Assembly: GCA_020722685.1 (NCBI GenBank)
Contig: DYKH01000003.1
Span: 61,846 to 125,845, forward strand
Length of the DNA stretch: 64,000 nucleotides
DNA from: Caldithrix sp.
GTDB taxonomy: Bacteria > KSB1 > UBA2214 > DYKH01
Direction of reading: 5' to 3'
In this document: positions 7,907-17,323 of the stretch, piece after piece
How the letters are laid out: the number at the start of each line of letters is the position of its first letter
Position numbering within the stretch: the stretch's first letter is position 1
The notes under the pieces: generated by a model
What the model saw: only the letters and a program-made list of their open reading frames with translations
Told to the model about the DNA's origin: nothing
Databases searched by the model: none
Program-made: the position numbers and the translations under genes

Positions 7907-8746
7907 TCATTTTCGATAAATAGCCGGCTGCACATAATGAAAAGGATGTGACAGCGATGCCATGCTTTCAGAATGGCCGACAAACAGATAGCCATTGGAG
8001 CTTAATAATTGCCAGAAACGGTTAACCAGATTTTCCTGGGTAGCCTTGTCAAAATAGATCATCACATTGCGACAAAAAATGACATCGAAGGGGCCGTGCA
8101 TGGGCCACGGGTCCATTAGATTGAGTCGCGCGAAGCTGACCTTCGCCCGCACCTTCTCTTTGACGCGAAACTTCTCCGTATCGTCCGTACGAACGCATTC
8201 AAAATATTTCTCTAACATCGGCGCCGGTATGTCGCTCACAGCTCCCCTTTCATAGAGGCCGGCGCGGGCTTTGGTCAACATGCGATCGGAAATGTCGGTC
8301 GCCAAAATGCGCACGTCACGCAAATCGTTTTCCGACAGCTCTTCGTGTAGCGAGATGGCGATAGAGAACGGCTCTTCGCCGGACGAGCAGCCGGCGCTCC
8401 AGATGCGATAACTCCTCTGGGTGTTCTTGAGCGTTGGCGCCACGAACCTGCGCATAAAGTCGAAATGCTGTTGCTCCCGAAAAAAATCCGTCTTGTTCGT
8501 CGTCAACAAATCGACCATTATCGCCAGCTCTTTGCCGGAATCATCCCGCTCGACGTATCTGGTGTAATCGGCGAAACTGCGAAGGCCTAATGCTTGCAGC
8601 CGCTTATTCAATCTTGCTTTGACCAATTCTTCTTTGCCGGTGTGGAGCTTGATGCCGCACAAATCGTAGAGCGTCCGGCTGATTTTGCTGAACTGCTTTT
8701 GATCCAGCTCGATCGAGAGCAGATCGATCTTGGGGGTGATGTCCAT
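7907..8746 (-). CDS. cheR: CheR, chemoreceptor methyltransferase
   Basis: CheR methylates receptor glutamates using S-adenosylmethionine. The protein has the N-terminal all-helical domain (FSKISRTLYDLCGIKL) and the SAM-binding fold with IWSAGCSSGEEPFSIA and FDVIFCRNVMIYFD. I place the start at ATG 8746 (MDITPKIDL), giving 279 aa; the frame extends upstream to a TTG at 8770. It begins about 40 bp after the short dispersed repeat at 8784-8889. The adjacent receptors end in a shared motif that CheR might dock on. Confidence 0.95.
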   Translation of the reverse strand: MDITPKIDLLSIELDQKQFSKISRTLYDLCGIKLHTGKEELVKARLNKRLQALGLRSFADYTRYVERDDSGKELAIMVDLLTTNKTDFFREQQHFDFMRRFVAPTLKNTQRSYRIWSAGCSSGEEPFSIAISLHEELSENDLRDVRILATDISDRMLTKARAGLYERGAVSDIPAPMLEKYFECVRTDDTEKFRVKEKVRAKVSFARLNLMDPWPMHGPFDVIFCRNVMIYFDKATQENLVNRFWQLLSSNGYLFVGHSESMASLSHPFHYVQPAIYRK

Positions 8747-8783
8747 CCTTGTTCCAATCCAGTCCGTCAAAACTGTGCTGATT

Positions 8784-8889
8784 TCTTAGCGCACCAAAGG
8801 TGCATTTGACGGTAGGACAAGATGCCATCTTGTCCTACAAAATCTTGCCAAAAGAACAATAAGTTAATGCGCAATATTATAAAGCCCTG
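8784..8889 (+). repeat. Short dispersed palindromic element, copy A (106 bp)
   Basis: This 106-bp stretch recurs, inverted, at 51751-51856 with roughly 90% identity by eye. It holds a GCACC-AAA-GGTGC hairpin, a 13-bp perfect stem with 1-nt-spaced centre (GTAGGACAAGATG facing CATCTTGTCCTAC) and an AT-rich end containing TATAATATT. It lies between mcp and cheR. It has no coding capacity, so a MITE- or REP-like element is the likely class. Confidence 0.8.
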
Positions 8890-9068
8890 GCAGAGCTGCC
8901 TCGGAACCGTTCGTACCGGTTCTCACTGCCTCTCGCCTGCCGAAAGTAACCAGGCCCGAAGCGCTGCCAAGTATCCAAAACCGGCCTGCTCAGAGTGCGC
9001 CTGCTCGCCGCCCCGTGATTGAATCGTCACCCCGGGCTGGCTGCTGCATTTTGAGGCCCTATCCTCCA

Positions 9069-11135
9069 TCAAAACTCAGCCAAAAGCAGATTGTCATCGA
9101 TATTGGAAAAAACACCCTTGCCGTTTCCATCGCCGTTATTCTTCTGCTCGCGCAGCGAGCCGGCAATAGTCGGTCGCTCGCGATCACTTCGGGTTCGGCC
9201 CGAGTTCACTGGGGGTCGAATCGATTTCTTCTTACCTGAAGTTGTTCTCAGGTGCGGCCGGGGCGCCGGCCTCTCTTGTGGCGACACCTCCTCACTTTCT
9301 GTATTCAGCCTAAAATTGGCGACCAAGCTTCGCATTTCTTCCGCTTGGCTGGTCAGCTCTTGAGCGGCGCTCGCAGATTCCTCAGAATTGGTGGCATTTT
9401 GCTGGATGATCTGATTGATCTCCTCCAAGGCGCGATAGATCTGTTCGAGACCGGTGTTTTGCTGCTCTGACGCAACGGTGATCTCGTTCATCATCTCGTT
9501 GACGCGACTGATGTGCTCGTTAACCTCTTGCAAGTCTTTCAAAACGAGCTGATTCAAGCCTACACCATCCTCAGCGCTCTTTACCGAATCCTCGATCATT
9601 TCTTCGGTGTTTCGTGCTGCCTGCGCACTGCGCATGGCCAAATTCCTCACCTCGTCGGCAACGACCGCAAAGCCTTTGCCAGCATCTCCGGCCCGCGCCG
9701 CTTCCACGGCCGCATTGAGCGCCAACAAATTCGTCTGAAAAGCGATTTCATTGATGGTCTTGATGATCTTCGAAGTCGCGTCAGAGGAATGCTTGATCTT
9801 TTCGATGGCTTTGCTCAACCCTTCCATACTTTTGACTCCCTTGGCGGCGCTATGATACGCCTGATCGATCACCTGCTTGGCCTCTCTGGCGTGGGAAGCA
9901 TTTTGCTTGGTCATCGCACTCAATTCATGCAAATTGCTGGATATCTCATTCAAGGAATTGGCCTGACCGATTGCTCCCTGCGCGATGACCTGGCTCCCTT
10001 TGCTGATTTGCATGGAGGCCGCCGCGACTCCTTCGGCGGCGGAGGAAACCTGAAGGAGGCTTTGATGCAGGTTTTCCACGGCCGTATTCAAAGCGCGTTG
10101 GATTTTTTCCAAGTCGCCAAGATAGACGCCAGTCATTCGGGCGTTGAGGTCGCGCGCCGCTATTCGATCAAGGACGCCGGTCGCCTCGCGCAAGGGTTCG
10201 GTGATCGCCGCCAGGGTACCGTTAATCTTGTCAATAATCACCCTAAACTCGCCTTCATGTCCGGCGGCATCGGCCCGGGTATCCAATTTTCCTTCCGCCG
10301 CTGCTTGCCCCAACATGTGGACGTTTGCGACCAAAGCTTGAATCCGTTCCTTCATGATCATCATGGCTTGGCCGAGGATGTCCTGCTCAGAAGCCGCCCG
10401 CACTTCCACACTTAGATTGCCCTTGGCAATTTCATGCGCCACCTGCGCCTTGGCCCTTTGCGCCTCGACGATCTGGCGAAACGAATCCGCCAGCTTGCCG
10501 ATTTCATCCTCTTGCCGAATGGAAATTTCCTGATCCAGCTTCCCTTTGGCCACTTCCTCGGCCACCTGAGTAATCGTCGCGATCGGCTTCAAAATCCTGT
10601 TTGCAAAGTAGCCGATAACAAGCACACAGACAAACAAAACGACCATCGAGAGAACCAGCATAGACCGGCGGGCGCTACCCAAGACTCTATCTCGCTCATC
10701 CAGAGCGATCCCAAGCGTGACACTGCCGATTTTGACGCCATTCGACTCGATGTCTGTCGAAGTGAACATTTCACCTTCAAAACGAGTTAGATCGACCTTT
10801 CCTTGGGCGACAATGGCGTTTAATCCGGATTTTCGATATTTAAAGACTTCGTTTCCCTCTCTGTCTCGAACACTGAGATAGGAAAATAACGTCTGCTTGG
10901 TGAAACCGCCCAAAGCTTGACTGATGCCTTCCTGATCGTTAAACTCTAAACCTGCCTTGGCGGCATGTGCAGCAATGGAGCTCATGACGTTCAACGAAGC
11001 TGCCAAATCTTCGGTCATGGTTTTTTCTATGACCATCGACGCCTTGAATTGTGCGCAGAGCATCACCAACGCGAGGGTCAAAACAAAAAAAACGAACATC
11101 TTTTGTTTAAGAGGCAGTGTTCTCAAGTTAAGCAT
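9069..11135 (-). CDS. Methyl-accepting chemotaxis protein, Cache/CHASE-like sensor (MCP-1)
   Basis: A 688-aa transmembrane chemoreceptor. Membrane helix 1 is at about residues 12-30 ([18 protein letters not shown]). A ~140-residue periplasmic sensor follows ([16 protein letters not shown], then [15 protein letters not shown]). Helix 2 is [20 protein letters not shown], followed by HAMP-like repeats and the coiled-coil signalling domain with the invariant tip [18 protein letters not shown]. The ligand is unknown. The C-terminus is a ~70-residue flexible tail ending DDNLLLAEF, a motif shared with the other two receptors here. It precedes cheR and follows the small periplasmic gene. Confidence 0.93.
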   Translation of the reverse strand: MLNLRTLPLKQKMFVFFVLTLALVMLCAQFKASMVIEKTMTEDLAASLNVMSSIAAHAAKAGLEFNDQEGISQALGGFTKQTLFSYLSVRDREGNEVFKYRKSGLNAIVAQGKVDLTRFEGEMFTSTDIESNGVKIGSVTLGIALDERDRVLGSARRSMLVLSMVVLFVCVLVIGYFANRILKPIATITQVAEEVAKGKLDQEISIRQEDEIGKLADSFRQIVEAQRAKAQVAHEIAKGNLSVEVRAASEQDILGQAMMIMKERIQALVANVHMLGQAAAEGKLDTRADAAGHEGEFRVIIDKINGTLAAITEPLREATGVLDRIAARDLNARMTGVYLGDLEKIQRALNTAVENLHQSLLQVSSAAEGVAAASMQISKGSQVIAQGAIGQANSLNEISSNLHELSAMTKQNASHAREAKQVIDQAYHSAAKGVKSMEGLSKAIEKIKHSSDATSKIIKTINEIAFQTNLLALNAAVEAARAGDAGKGFAVVADEVRNLAMRSAQAARNTEEMIEDSVKSAEDGVGLNQLVLKDLQEVNEHISRVNEMMNEITVASEQQNTGLEQIYRALEEINQIIQQNATNSEESASAAQELTSQAEEMRSLVANFRLNTESEEVSPQERPAPRPHLRTTSGKKKSIRPPVNSGRTRSDRERPTIAGSLREQKNNGDGNGKGVFSNIDDNLLLAEF

Positions 11136-11431
11136 GGTTTTCGCTTCATCCTTCTTTGATTAGAGTATTACCCCGCAAAACTATCATGCCCGCAAAAATT
11201 TTTTGACCGCTAACAAACGCGGATGTGCGCTAATTTCGAGCACGTCAATGCCGCAACCCAAGATCAAAATGATTAGAATCAAAATGGTTTTGTCTGCAGT
11301 TATTTTGAGTTGTAAAGTCTGAGCGATCGTGCAAGCTTTTGCCAAGTAATACTGCATTCGGGCGTCGAATACGGGGTTGAAAGTAGAGACGCACGGCACT
11401 GCGCCTGTACAAGCTGCCGCAAATCACCGCG
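11136..11431. other. Intergenic stretch without a supported gene
   Basis: The ~295 bp between the small periplasmic gene and MCP-1 hold only short open frames of poor quality. A 71-codon minus-strand frame has one hydrophobic run but no start signal or recognisable features. I see no clear promoter or terminator. Confidence 0.5.
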
Positions 11432-11971
11432 TCATGGTATGATTTCCTGAATGCCCATCTCCTGTACAAAGCTCTCCGTAAAGCGTCCTTTTAGATCGTC
11501 TCGGCTATGCTTCAAATTTAGGATGAGCTGAATCCTATCGTTCTCATTGACCAAACCCAGCAAAGCTCCGGATTGAGCATAGTCTCTGGAGGTGGCAACG
11601 ATGCTGATGTTCTTCTCTTTGCACTTTGACAGAATAAACAGCTTGCTGGAGTTCTCTGACAAGATGTCCGAGGAGATCACCATCAGCAACGACTGATTCG
11701 CAAGACTCTTGAGCGCAGTACCTATATCAGCATAAGTTTCTACGCCGTGCACAAAGACTTTCAACTTCGTATTGGCAGCCGCACGCGCAATTTTTTCTTT
11801 CTCGTTTTCGTTCAAGCTGTACTTTGGAATGAGAAGGGCGACCTCATTCGCTTCAGGGAAGACCTTCTTCACCACGTACATCAATTGCAGCGAGGACACT
11901 TCCTTGGCAGTGGTGCTGCCCCATTGGCTCACGATGCACACAACAAGAATGAAAAGAATCTTACGTTTCAT
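11432..11971 (-). CDS. Small secreted protein resembling one lobe of an ABC substrate-binding protein
   Basis: A 179-aa product with a clear signal peptide (MKRKILFILVVCIVSQWGSTTAKE). The mature part alternates strands and helices: NEVALLIPKYSLNENEKEKI, then ADIGTALKSLANQSLLMVISSDI, then KNISIVATSRDYAQSGALLGLV. This recalls the ABC_sub_bind family (Pfam PF04392), but it is only about half the usual size, roughly one domain. The start at 11971 has GGAG 7 nt upstream; an open frame runs 11 codons further. It sits between two chemoreceptor genes, so a role as a periplasmic ligand-binding partner of a receptor is a reasonable inference, not shown. Confidence 0.7.
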   Translation of the reverse strand: MKRKILFILVVCIVSQWGSTTAKEVSSLQLMYVVKKVFPEANEVALLIPKYSLNENEKEKIARAAANTKLKVFVHGVETYADIGTALKSLANQSLLMVISSDILSENSSKLFILSKCKEKNISIVATSRDYAQSGALLGLVNENDRIQLILNLKHSRDDLKGRFTESFVQEMGIQEIIP

Positions 11972-12086
11972 AGTCCGACTCCAAATTTGAAAGGTCGCCC
12001 CCAAGCCTGCTTAGATCAGCCGCTACCGACAGTCAACTTGCTCGAAATTTCGCCGGAAGAATCAGCCTGCGGCTAACTCATCATTG

Positions 12087-14228
12087 CTAAAACTTGCTCA
12101 AGATTAGGTTGTCCTCTTCTTGCAAGGGCGCACTACCTAAGCCATCATCGAAGGGTATTAGCTCTGCAGGGGACTTTACGGTCTCCTGTGTGCGTTTAGC
12201 TCGCCGATGGCTATCAAGCCCTGCTGTCTTGCTGAGAGGATTAACTGCGGCAGGATAGAATTTTGCCGGTGAAGCCTGGCGCTCTGCAAAACCTGCCGAC
12301 TTGTTCATATTCAACTGCGTAAGCTTAAAGCTGTTAACCATGCTGCGCATTTCTTCCGCCTGACTACTCAACTCCTCGGCGGCGCTGGCTGATTCCTCCG
12401 AATTGGCGGCGTTTTGCTGCGTCACCTGATTCATCTGCTCGATAGCCGTATTGATCTGATCAATCCCTTGGCTTTGCTGTTCCGATGCGGCGACAATCTC
12501 CGCCATCATTTCTCCCACCTTGTCGATATGTCCATTTATCGCTTGCAGGTTCTTCAGAACGTCCTCATTGAGGCTCACTCCACTATCGGCGTTCTTCACC
12601 GCTTCTTCTATCAATAACGCCGTATTCTTCGCTGCCTCTGCACTGCGCATCGCTAAATTTCGCACCTCTTCCGCTACCACGGCAAATCCTTTTCCTGCAT
12701 CGCCAGCTCGCGCAGCTTCTACTGCCGCATTTAAGGCCAACAAGTTGGTTTGGAAGGCTATCTCGTCGATTGTCTTGACAATCTTGGCAGTGTCATCTGA
12801 TGAGCTCTTGATGAGTCCAATGGCAGCACTGAGCCGATTCATACTCTCAACCCCTTTGCTCGCCGCGAGGCGCGTTCCCTCTGTGAGGTTCTTAGCCTCT
12901 TTTGCCGTTGCGACATTTTGTCGGGTCATTGAGGACAATTCTTGCAAGCTGCTGGACACTTCCTCCAGCGAGCTGGCTTGCTCACTGGCGCCCTGCGCCA
13001 TGCTCTGACTGCCGGAGCTGATCTGCGCCGAGGCGGCCGCCACATGAGTTGCGGCCAATGAGACTCGATGCAGACTTGCTTCGAGATCTTCAGTTGCCTT
13101 GTTCAGCGCATTCTTGATCTTGGCGTGATCGCCTTTGTATTCTCCCTTTACCCGAGCAGCCAGATTACCGGCGGCCACTTGCTCCAAAACAAGGGTAGCC
13201 TCATTGATCGGCATAACGACCGCATCAAGGGTATCATTTATGCCTTGGACGATTTTGGCAAAGTCACCGTTGTGTTTAGCGGCATCGGCACGGACGGCCA
13301 AATTTCCTTCGACGGCCTGGTTGGCCAACATATGCACGTCTTCTATCATGGCGGCAATGTTAGCCTTCATGCCGACCATAGCGTTGCCCAGCACATCTTC
13401 ATTTGAAACTGCTCTTACCTCAACATTTAGGTTCCCATTGGCAATCTGCGTCGCAGCATAAGCTTTTGTCTTTAAAGTCTCGATCATTTTGCGAAATGAT
13501 TCGGCCAGATTACCGATTTCATCTGTCGAGCGATGATCAATGGTTTGATCAATATTCCCGATGGCTATCTTGCCGGCGACATCAGTCATCTTCGTTATGG
13601 GTCTAACGATCCTTCGGGCAAGTAGAAAGAGCGCACAGAATAGAATGAGAATAATCGCAATGTTCATTAAGATGGAGTACCACAGGCCAGCTCTCATTTG
13701 TTCGAAATTCCGTTTGACCCATCGCTCCAGACCCAGGTAGCCCAACGGCTCACCAGCTTTTGAGTCCGAATGACAAGTAAGGCAAGCTTCCTTCGTTTCG
13801 ACCGGGGATAGTCCGACCATATAGGGCTCGTCATCCGAAGTAGTCCGAATGTCAAAAAAGTAGTCGCCGGCATTCTTGATCGAGCTGATCGCCTCTTCCC
13901 CATCAATCGTCGCCGTCGCAGCCTTATCCGATGAGCTGTACAATTTGCCTTCCGCATTCAAAATATAAATCCGCTTAATGATTTTCGTCCCTCCGATATT
14001 TGCCATCAGGCTGTCGAGCGTTTCCATGTCGGCCTTTAGCATGGCATCATGAAGAGCAGAATCCAGTATGCTGTTCAGATTCTCGCCCTCTTCATGTAAC
14101 TGGCTTAGTAACATTCCTTTTTTCCCCTGCCATTGAATATAAGTAGAAATGCCTAAAACTATTATCAGCACCAAAGCCGTTGCCGAAGTGAGCTTGGCAA
14201 ACAAACTTGCATTTATTTTTGTCAACAT
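12087..14228 (-). CDS. Methyl-accepting chemotaxis protein with periplasmic c-type heme motif (MCP-2)
   Basis: A 713-aa receptor. Helix 1 is at about residues 14-32. The periplasmic domain (about 33-180) contains CLTCH at 149-153, a CxxCH c-type heme attachment motif, close to the second membrane helix (about 180-205). HAMP repeats and a standard signalling domain follow ([18 protein letters not shown]). Heme-bearing receptors such as DcrA of Desulfovibrio sense oxygen or redox state, so a gas/redox role is likely by inference. Bases 12310-12995 are identical to part of MCP-3. The tail ends DNLILSKF. GGAG 9 nt upstream supports the start. Confidence 0.94.
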   Translation of the reverse strand: MLTKINASLFAKLTSATALVLIIVLGISTYIQWQGKKGMLLSQLHEEGENLNSILDSALHDAMLKADMETLDSLMANIGGTKIIKRIYILNAEGKLYSSSDKAATATIDGEEAISSIKNAGDYFFDIRTTSDDEPYMVGLSPVETKEACLTCHSDSKAGEPLGYLGLERWVKRNFEQMRAGLWYSILMNIAIILILFCALFLLARRIVRPITKMTDVAGKIAIGNIDQTIDHRSTDEIGNLAESFRKMIETLKTKAYAATQIANGNLNVEVRAVSNEDVLGNAMVGMKANIAAMIEDVHMLANQAVEGNLAVRADAAKHNGDFAKIVQGINDTLDAVVMPINEATLVLEQVAAGNLAARVKGEYKGDHAKIKNALNKATEDLEASLHRVSLAATHVAAASAQISSGSQSMAQGASEQASSLEEVSSSLQELSSMTRQNVATAKEAKNLTEGTRLAASKGVESMNRLSAAIGLIKSSSDDTAKIVKTIDEIAFQTNLLALNAAVEAARAGDAGKGFAVVAEEVRNLAMRSAEAAKNTALLIEEAVKNADSGVSLNEDVLKNLQAINGHIDKVGEMMAEIVAASEQQSQGIDQINTAIEQMNQVTQQNAANSEESASAAEELSSQAEEMRSMVNSFKLTQLNMNKSAGFAERQASPAKFYPAAVNPLSKTAGLDSHRRAKRTQETVKSPAELIPFDDGLGSAPLQEEDNLILSKF
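12310..12995 (-). repeat. 686-bp block identical to 15260-15945 (receptor signalling domain)
   Basis: Line-by-line comparison finds no difference over 686 bp between this part of MCP-2 and 15260-15945 in MCP-3, at a constant offset of 2950 bp. Identity begins and ends abruptly; flanks on both sides are clearly diverged. The block encodes the core of the cytoplasmic signalling domain. Confidence 0.95.
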
Positions 14229-15036
14229 GATATTCTTCTCCTTTCAGCCTATTGACTGAGAAGTCCAAAACGGACCCAGTACCTCCAGAAATCAAGGTCC
14301 TAAATATCTTAGCACGCTTCTCTCTCTGCTTTTTCGGCAAGTATCGATGATGTCCAATTTTAGCCGGCCATCTCTACCGCCTTCATGTAGGTGTCGACCG
14401 TTGCCATAAGTATGTCTGCCGCCCCTGAGTCAAGAACACGCTGTCACCAGGCATCAATTTGTCTGCCGGTCTATTCGCTTTACCCACGCATGAAAATAGA
14501 GGATGCAAACCTTAATACTTCGTACCGGAAAGCACAGGTACTTTTTCTACGTCATCATAGCCTCCGACAATTTGAGTTTCCTTCTTCTTATTGATGTGAA
14601 TCTATGAATGGTGCCAAGTTCTTTAACTCTCAGATCAGGAAGATTCATTTCTGTGGCAGTGCTTCCCTGCAATGGCATCATTGAGATTATCATAAAAACA
14701 GAACGGATTTCAGACGTTAGTTTTTCATCATCCTGCAATTTTTCCTGAAACCCTCGGCGCTGTATTCCTGTGACAAGCTGAGAAATAATGTGAATTCTCA
14801 TCACTATCAAGCGCCCAGCGGGGGCCGGAAACTACTCCCAACGCCGGACAAGTTATACAACATCGGAAGAATTTCCAGTACCCCAACGCGGACGCGCCGC
14901 AACCAAAAAGGTTTCAAACCGCGAATGGGCACTAATAGGAAAGCGCCGATGAAAAGATTCGCGTCAATTCCCGCTCAATGGCGATTGGAATTCTCTTGCC
15001 GAAAAAACAAGGTTGACTCTTTAGAGACCAAGTCTG
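14229..15036. other. Gap between receptors with decayed coding sequence
   Basis: About 800 bp without an intact gene. The minus strand shows pieces that look like former coding sequence: 14365-14445 (frame ending ILMATVDTYMKAVEMAG, then stop) and 14500-14810 (below). GGAG near 14240 is the ribosome-binding site of MCP-2. No terminator is obvious. Confidence 0.4.
14503..14810 (-). pseudogene. Possible frameshifted gene remnant of unknown family
   Basis: A minus-strand frame starting MRIHIISQLVTGIQ runs to about residue 75 (MNLPDLRVKELGTIHRF). A second frame then continues with a protein-like end (QIVGGYDDVEKVPVLSGTKY, then stop), as if one base had been gained or lost near 14600. Neither half is recognised. 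Alternative: both are chance frames. Confidence 0.25.
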
Positions 15037-17205
15037 CTAAAACTTGCGCAAAACCAGGTTACCCTCTTCTTGTGAGGACTCGCCGCCCAAGCCTTCGTCG
15101 AAGGGTATTAACTCTGCTGCGGACTTTTTTACCTCTTGAATACGTCTATCTCGCTTATGGCTGGCAACTTCCCTCGTCTTGGCGAGGGGATTAGCCGCAG
15201 CCGGATAGAAGTTTGCCTGCGAAGCCTGACGTTCTCCTCGACCTGCTGGCCTGTTGGTGTTCAACTGCGTAAGCTTAAAGCTGTTAACCATGCTGCGCAT
15301 TTCTTCCGCCTGACTACTCAACTCCTCGGCGGCGCTGGCTGATTCCTCCGAATTGGCGGCGTTTTGCTGCGTCACCTGATTCATCTGCTCGATAGCCGTA
15401 TTGATCTGATCAATCCCTTGGCTTTGCTGTTCCGATGCGGCGACAATCTCCGCCATCATTTCTCCCACCTTGTCGATATGTCCATTTATCGCTTGCAGGT
15501 TCTTCAGAACGTCCTCATTGAGGCTCACTCCACTATCGGCGTTCTTCACCGCTTCTTCTATCAATAACGCCGTATTCTTCGCTGCCTCTGCACTGCGCAT
15601 CGCTAAATTTCGCACCTCTTCCGCTACCACGGCAAATCCTTTTCCTGCATCGCCAGCTCGCGCAGCTTCTACTGCCGCATTTAAGGCCAACAAGTTGGTT
15701 TGGAAGGCTATCTCGTCGATTGTCTTGACAATCTTGGCAGTGTCATCTGATGAGCTCTTGATGAGTCCAATGGCAGCACTGAGCCGATTCATACTCTCAA
15801 CCCCTTTGCTCGCCGCGAGGCGCGTTCCCTCTGTGAGGTTCTTAGCCTCTTTTGCCGTTGCGACATTTTGTCGGGTCATTGAGGACAATTCTTGCAAGCT
15901 GCTGGACACTTCCTCCAGCGAGCTGGCTTGCTCACTGGCGCCCTGAGCCATGTTTTGGCTGCCATTGCTGATTTGCGCCGAAGCTAAGGCTACTTCTTCC
16001 GCTCCAACGGCTACTTGCTGCAATCCCTGATCGAGATTGGCCACCGCCTTGTTAAGCGCGGCGGCAATCCGCGCGTAATCTCCTTGATAGTCGCCTTTGG
16101 CCCTGACGCTCAGATCGCGCTCGGCCACCGAAGCCAGTATCGCTGCTGTTTCATTCATCGGCCCCATAAGCGCGTCGATCGTGTCATTGATTCCCTTGAC
16201 GATATCCCGATAACCGCCTTGAAACTTGGCAGCGTCGCCCCGTATGCTTAGTTTGCCCTCCATTGCGGCTGTCGTCAAATTCTTTGTTTCGTTGACCAAG
16301 CCGCGTAAGGATTCCGTCATCGCTTTTAGTGCGGGAGCGATTTCATCTTGGTTGTCCTTTGCCACTGCATCCGTGCTTAAGTCACCTGCCGCTATCTTTT
16401 TCATCGTCCCAACGACTATGTTCTGCAAGTCATCAGCGAATTGATCCATCGTATGCGTCAACACGCCAACTTCATCTTTGCGACCCATATGCAGGCGGGA
16501 GCTTAAATGACCCTTGCCTAACTCTTGCATCATGGCCACTCCCTTGCCAAGTGGACGGGTAATGCTCCGCGTAAGAACAATGCCGATAAGAACTGCAAAC
16601 ACCACGCTAAAGAGGGATAAAAGCGCCAAGAAAGTGGCAACTTTGGAGTATCTCTTTTCCGCATGCGTGTGTAGCTTCTCCGCTTCGAGTACATTGACTT
16701 CACAAAGTCTCAAAAGGGCCTTATCGATAGCCTTTCGAGCTATTGACGCCGTTCCTCCTTCGCGAACGGCATTGATCGCGGCTTTTTCATCGCCTGCCTT
16801 AACCAGCGCCCAAGTGTTTTCGACCTCCTTCAGGTAGGTGACCCACGCTTCTTCGAAAACGACCAGTCCTTTCTTTTCTTCTTCCATCAAAGCGGTTGCT
16901 TTGTAAGCATTAATTCTCTTGTTGGTAGCTTCGATACAGGCTGTGATTTCCTGGTCGATTTTGCCACGCTCCTCCGGGATAAGAATACCCTTGTATACAT
17001 TTCCACGTATTCGATAAAGAGCTGCATAAGTCTCATCCAAATTTTGAATCGGGACGAGACGATCCTCGTACATCGTTGCCATCCCATCATTAAGGCTTTT
17101 CATGCCTATTAGACTTGTCAAACCAATAATAATGATGTTTACTGCAACAAGCAAAAAGCTACCGGTTAGCTTCCTTCCCAGTCTGATATTGTCAATTAGC
17201 TTCAT
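15037..17205 (-). CDS. Methyl-accepting chemotaxis protein, four-helix-bundle sensor (MCP-3)
   Basis: A 722-aa receptor. Helix 1 (about residues 14-36, GSFLLVAVNIIIIGLTSLIG) is followed by a ~150-residue helical periplasmic domain of the 4HB_MCP type (MYEDRLVPIQNLDETYAALYRIRGN). Helix 2 (VATFLALLSLFSVVFAVLIG), HAMP repeats and the signalling domain follow. The segment 15260-15945 is identical in DNA to MCP-2. The tail (AELIPFDEGLG) ends GNLVLRKF. AGGAG 6 nt upstream supports the start. It follows cheW, so it is probably a main receptor of the CheA array. Confidence 0.94.
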   Translation of the reverse strand: MKLIDNIRLGRKLTGSFLLVAVNIIIIGLTSLIGMKSLNDGMATMYEDRLVPIQNLDETYAALYRIRGNVYKGILIPEERGKIDQEITACIEATNKRINAYKATALMEEEKKGLVVFEEAWVTYLKEVENTWALVKAGDEKAAINAVREGGTASIARKAIDKALLRLCEVNVLEAEKLHTHAEKRYSKVATFLALLSLFSVVFAVLIGIVLTRSITRPLGKGVAMMQELGKGHLSSRLHMGRKDEVGVLTHTMDQFADDLQNIVVGTMKKIAAGDLSTDAVAKDNQDEIAPALKAMTESLRGLVNETKNLTTAAMEGKLSIRGDAAKFQGGYRDIVKGINDTIDALMGPMNETAAILASVAERDLSVRAKGDYQGDYARIAAALNKAVANLDQGLQQVAVGAEEVALASAQISNGSQNMAQGASEQASSLEEVSSSLQELSSMTRQNVATAKEAKNLTEGTRLAASKGVESMNRLSAAIGLIKSSSDDTAKIVKTIDEIAFQTNLLALNAAVEAARAGDAGKGFAVVAEEVRNLAMRSAEAAKNTALLIEEAVKNADSGVSLNEDVLKNLQAINGHIDKVGEMMAEIVAASEQQSQGIDQINTAIEQMNQVTQQNAANSEESASAAEELSSQAEEMRSMVNSFKLTQLNTNRPAGRGERQASQANFYPAAANPLAKTREVASHKRDRRIQEVKKSAAELIPFDEGLGGESSQEEGNLVLRKF
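15260..15945 (-). repeat. 686-bp block identical to 12310-12995
   Basis: Second copy of the identical receptor segment, in direct orientation with the first. Immediately outside the block the two genes differ at many positions, as expected for gene conversion rather than whole-gene duplication. Confidence 0.95.
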
Positions 17206-17323
17206 TTACGACTCCTGATCGTGATCCCAATATGGCGTCATTCGTTTTGCGTTGGTTTTTAGTCTTCATGCTCGGCAAACCGTGGGAACTGCGATTTTGC
17301 CTTTATGAAATGATTCGTGCTTT

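Noticed and set aside
9513..10415. Long plus-strand open frame (300 codons) opposite MCP-1
   Set aside because: It is the antisense shadow of a clearly identified receptor gene; the product has no recognisable features and there is no ribosome-binding site.
14229..14370. TAAAATTG and GCCGAAAA upstream of MCP-2 as a sigma-28 promoter
   Set aside because: The spacing between the two boxes is about 5 bp too long.
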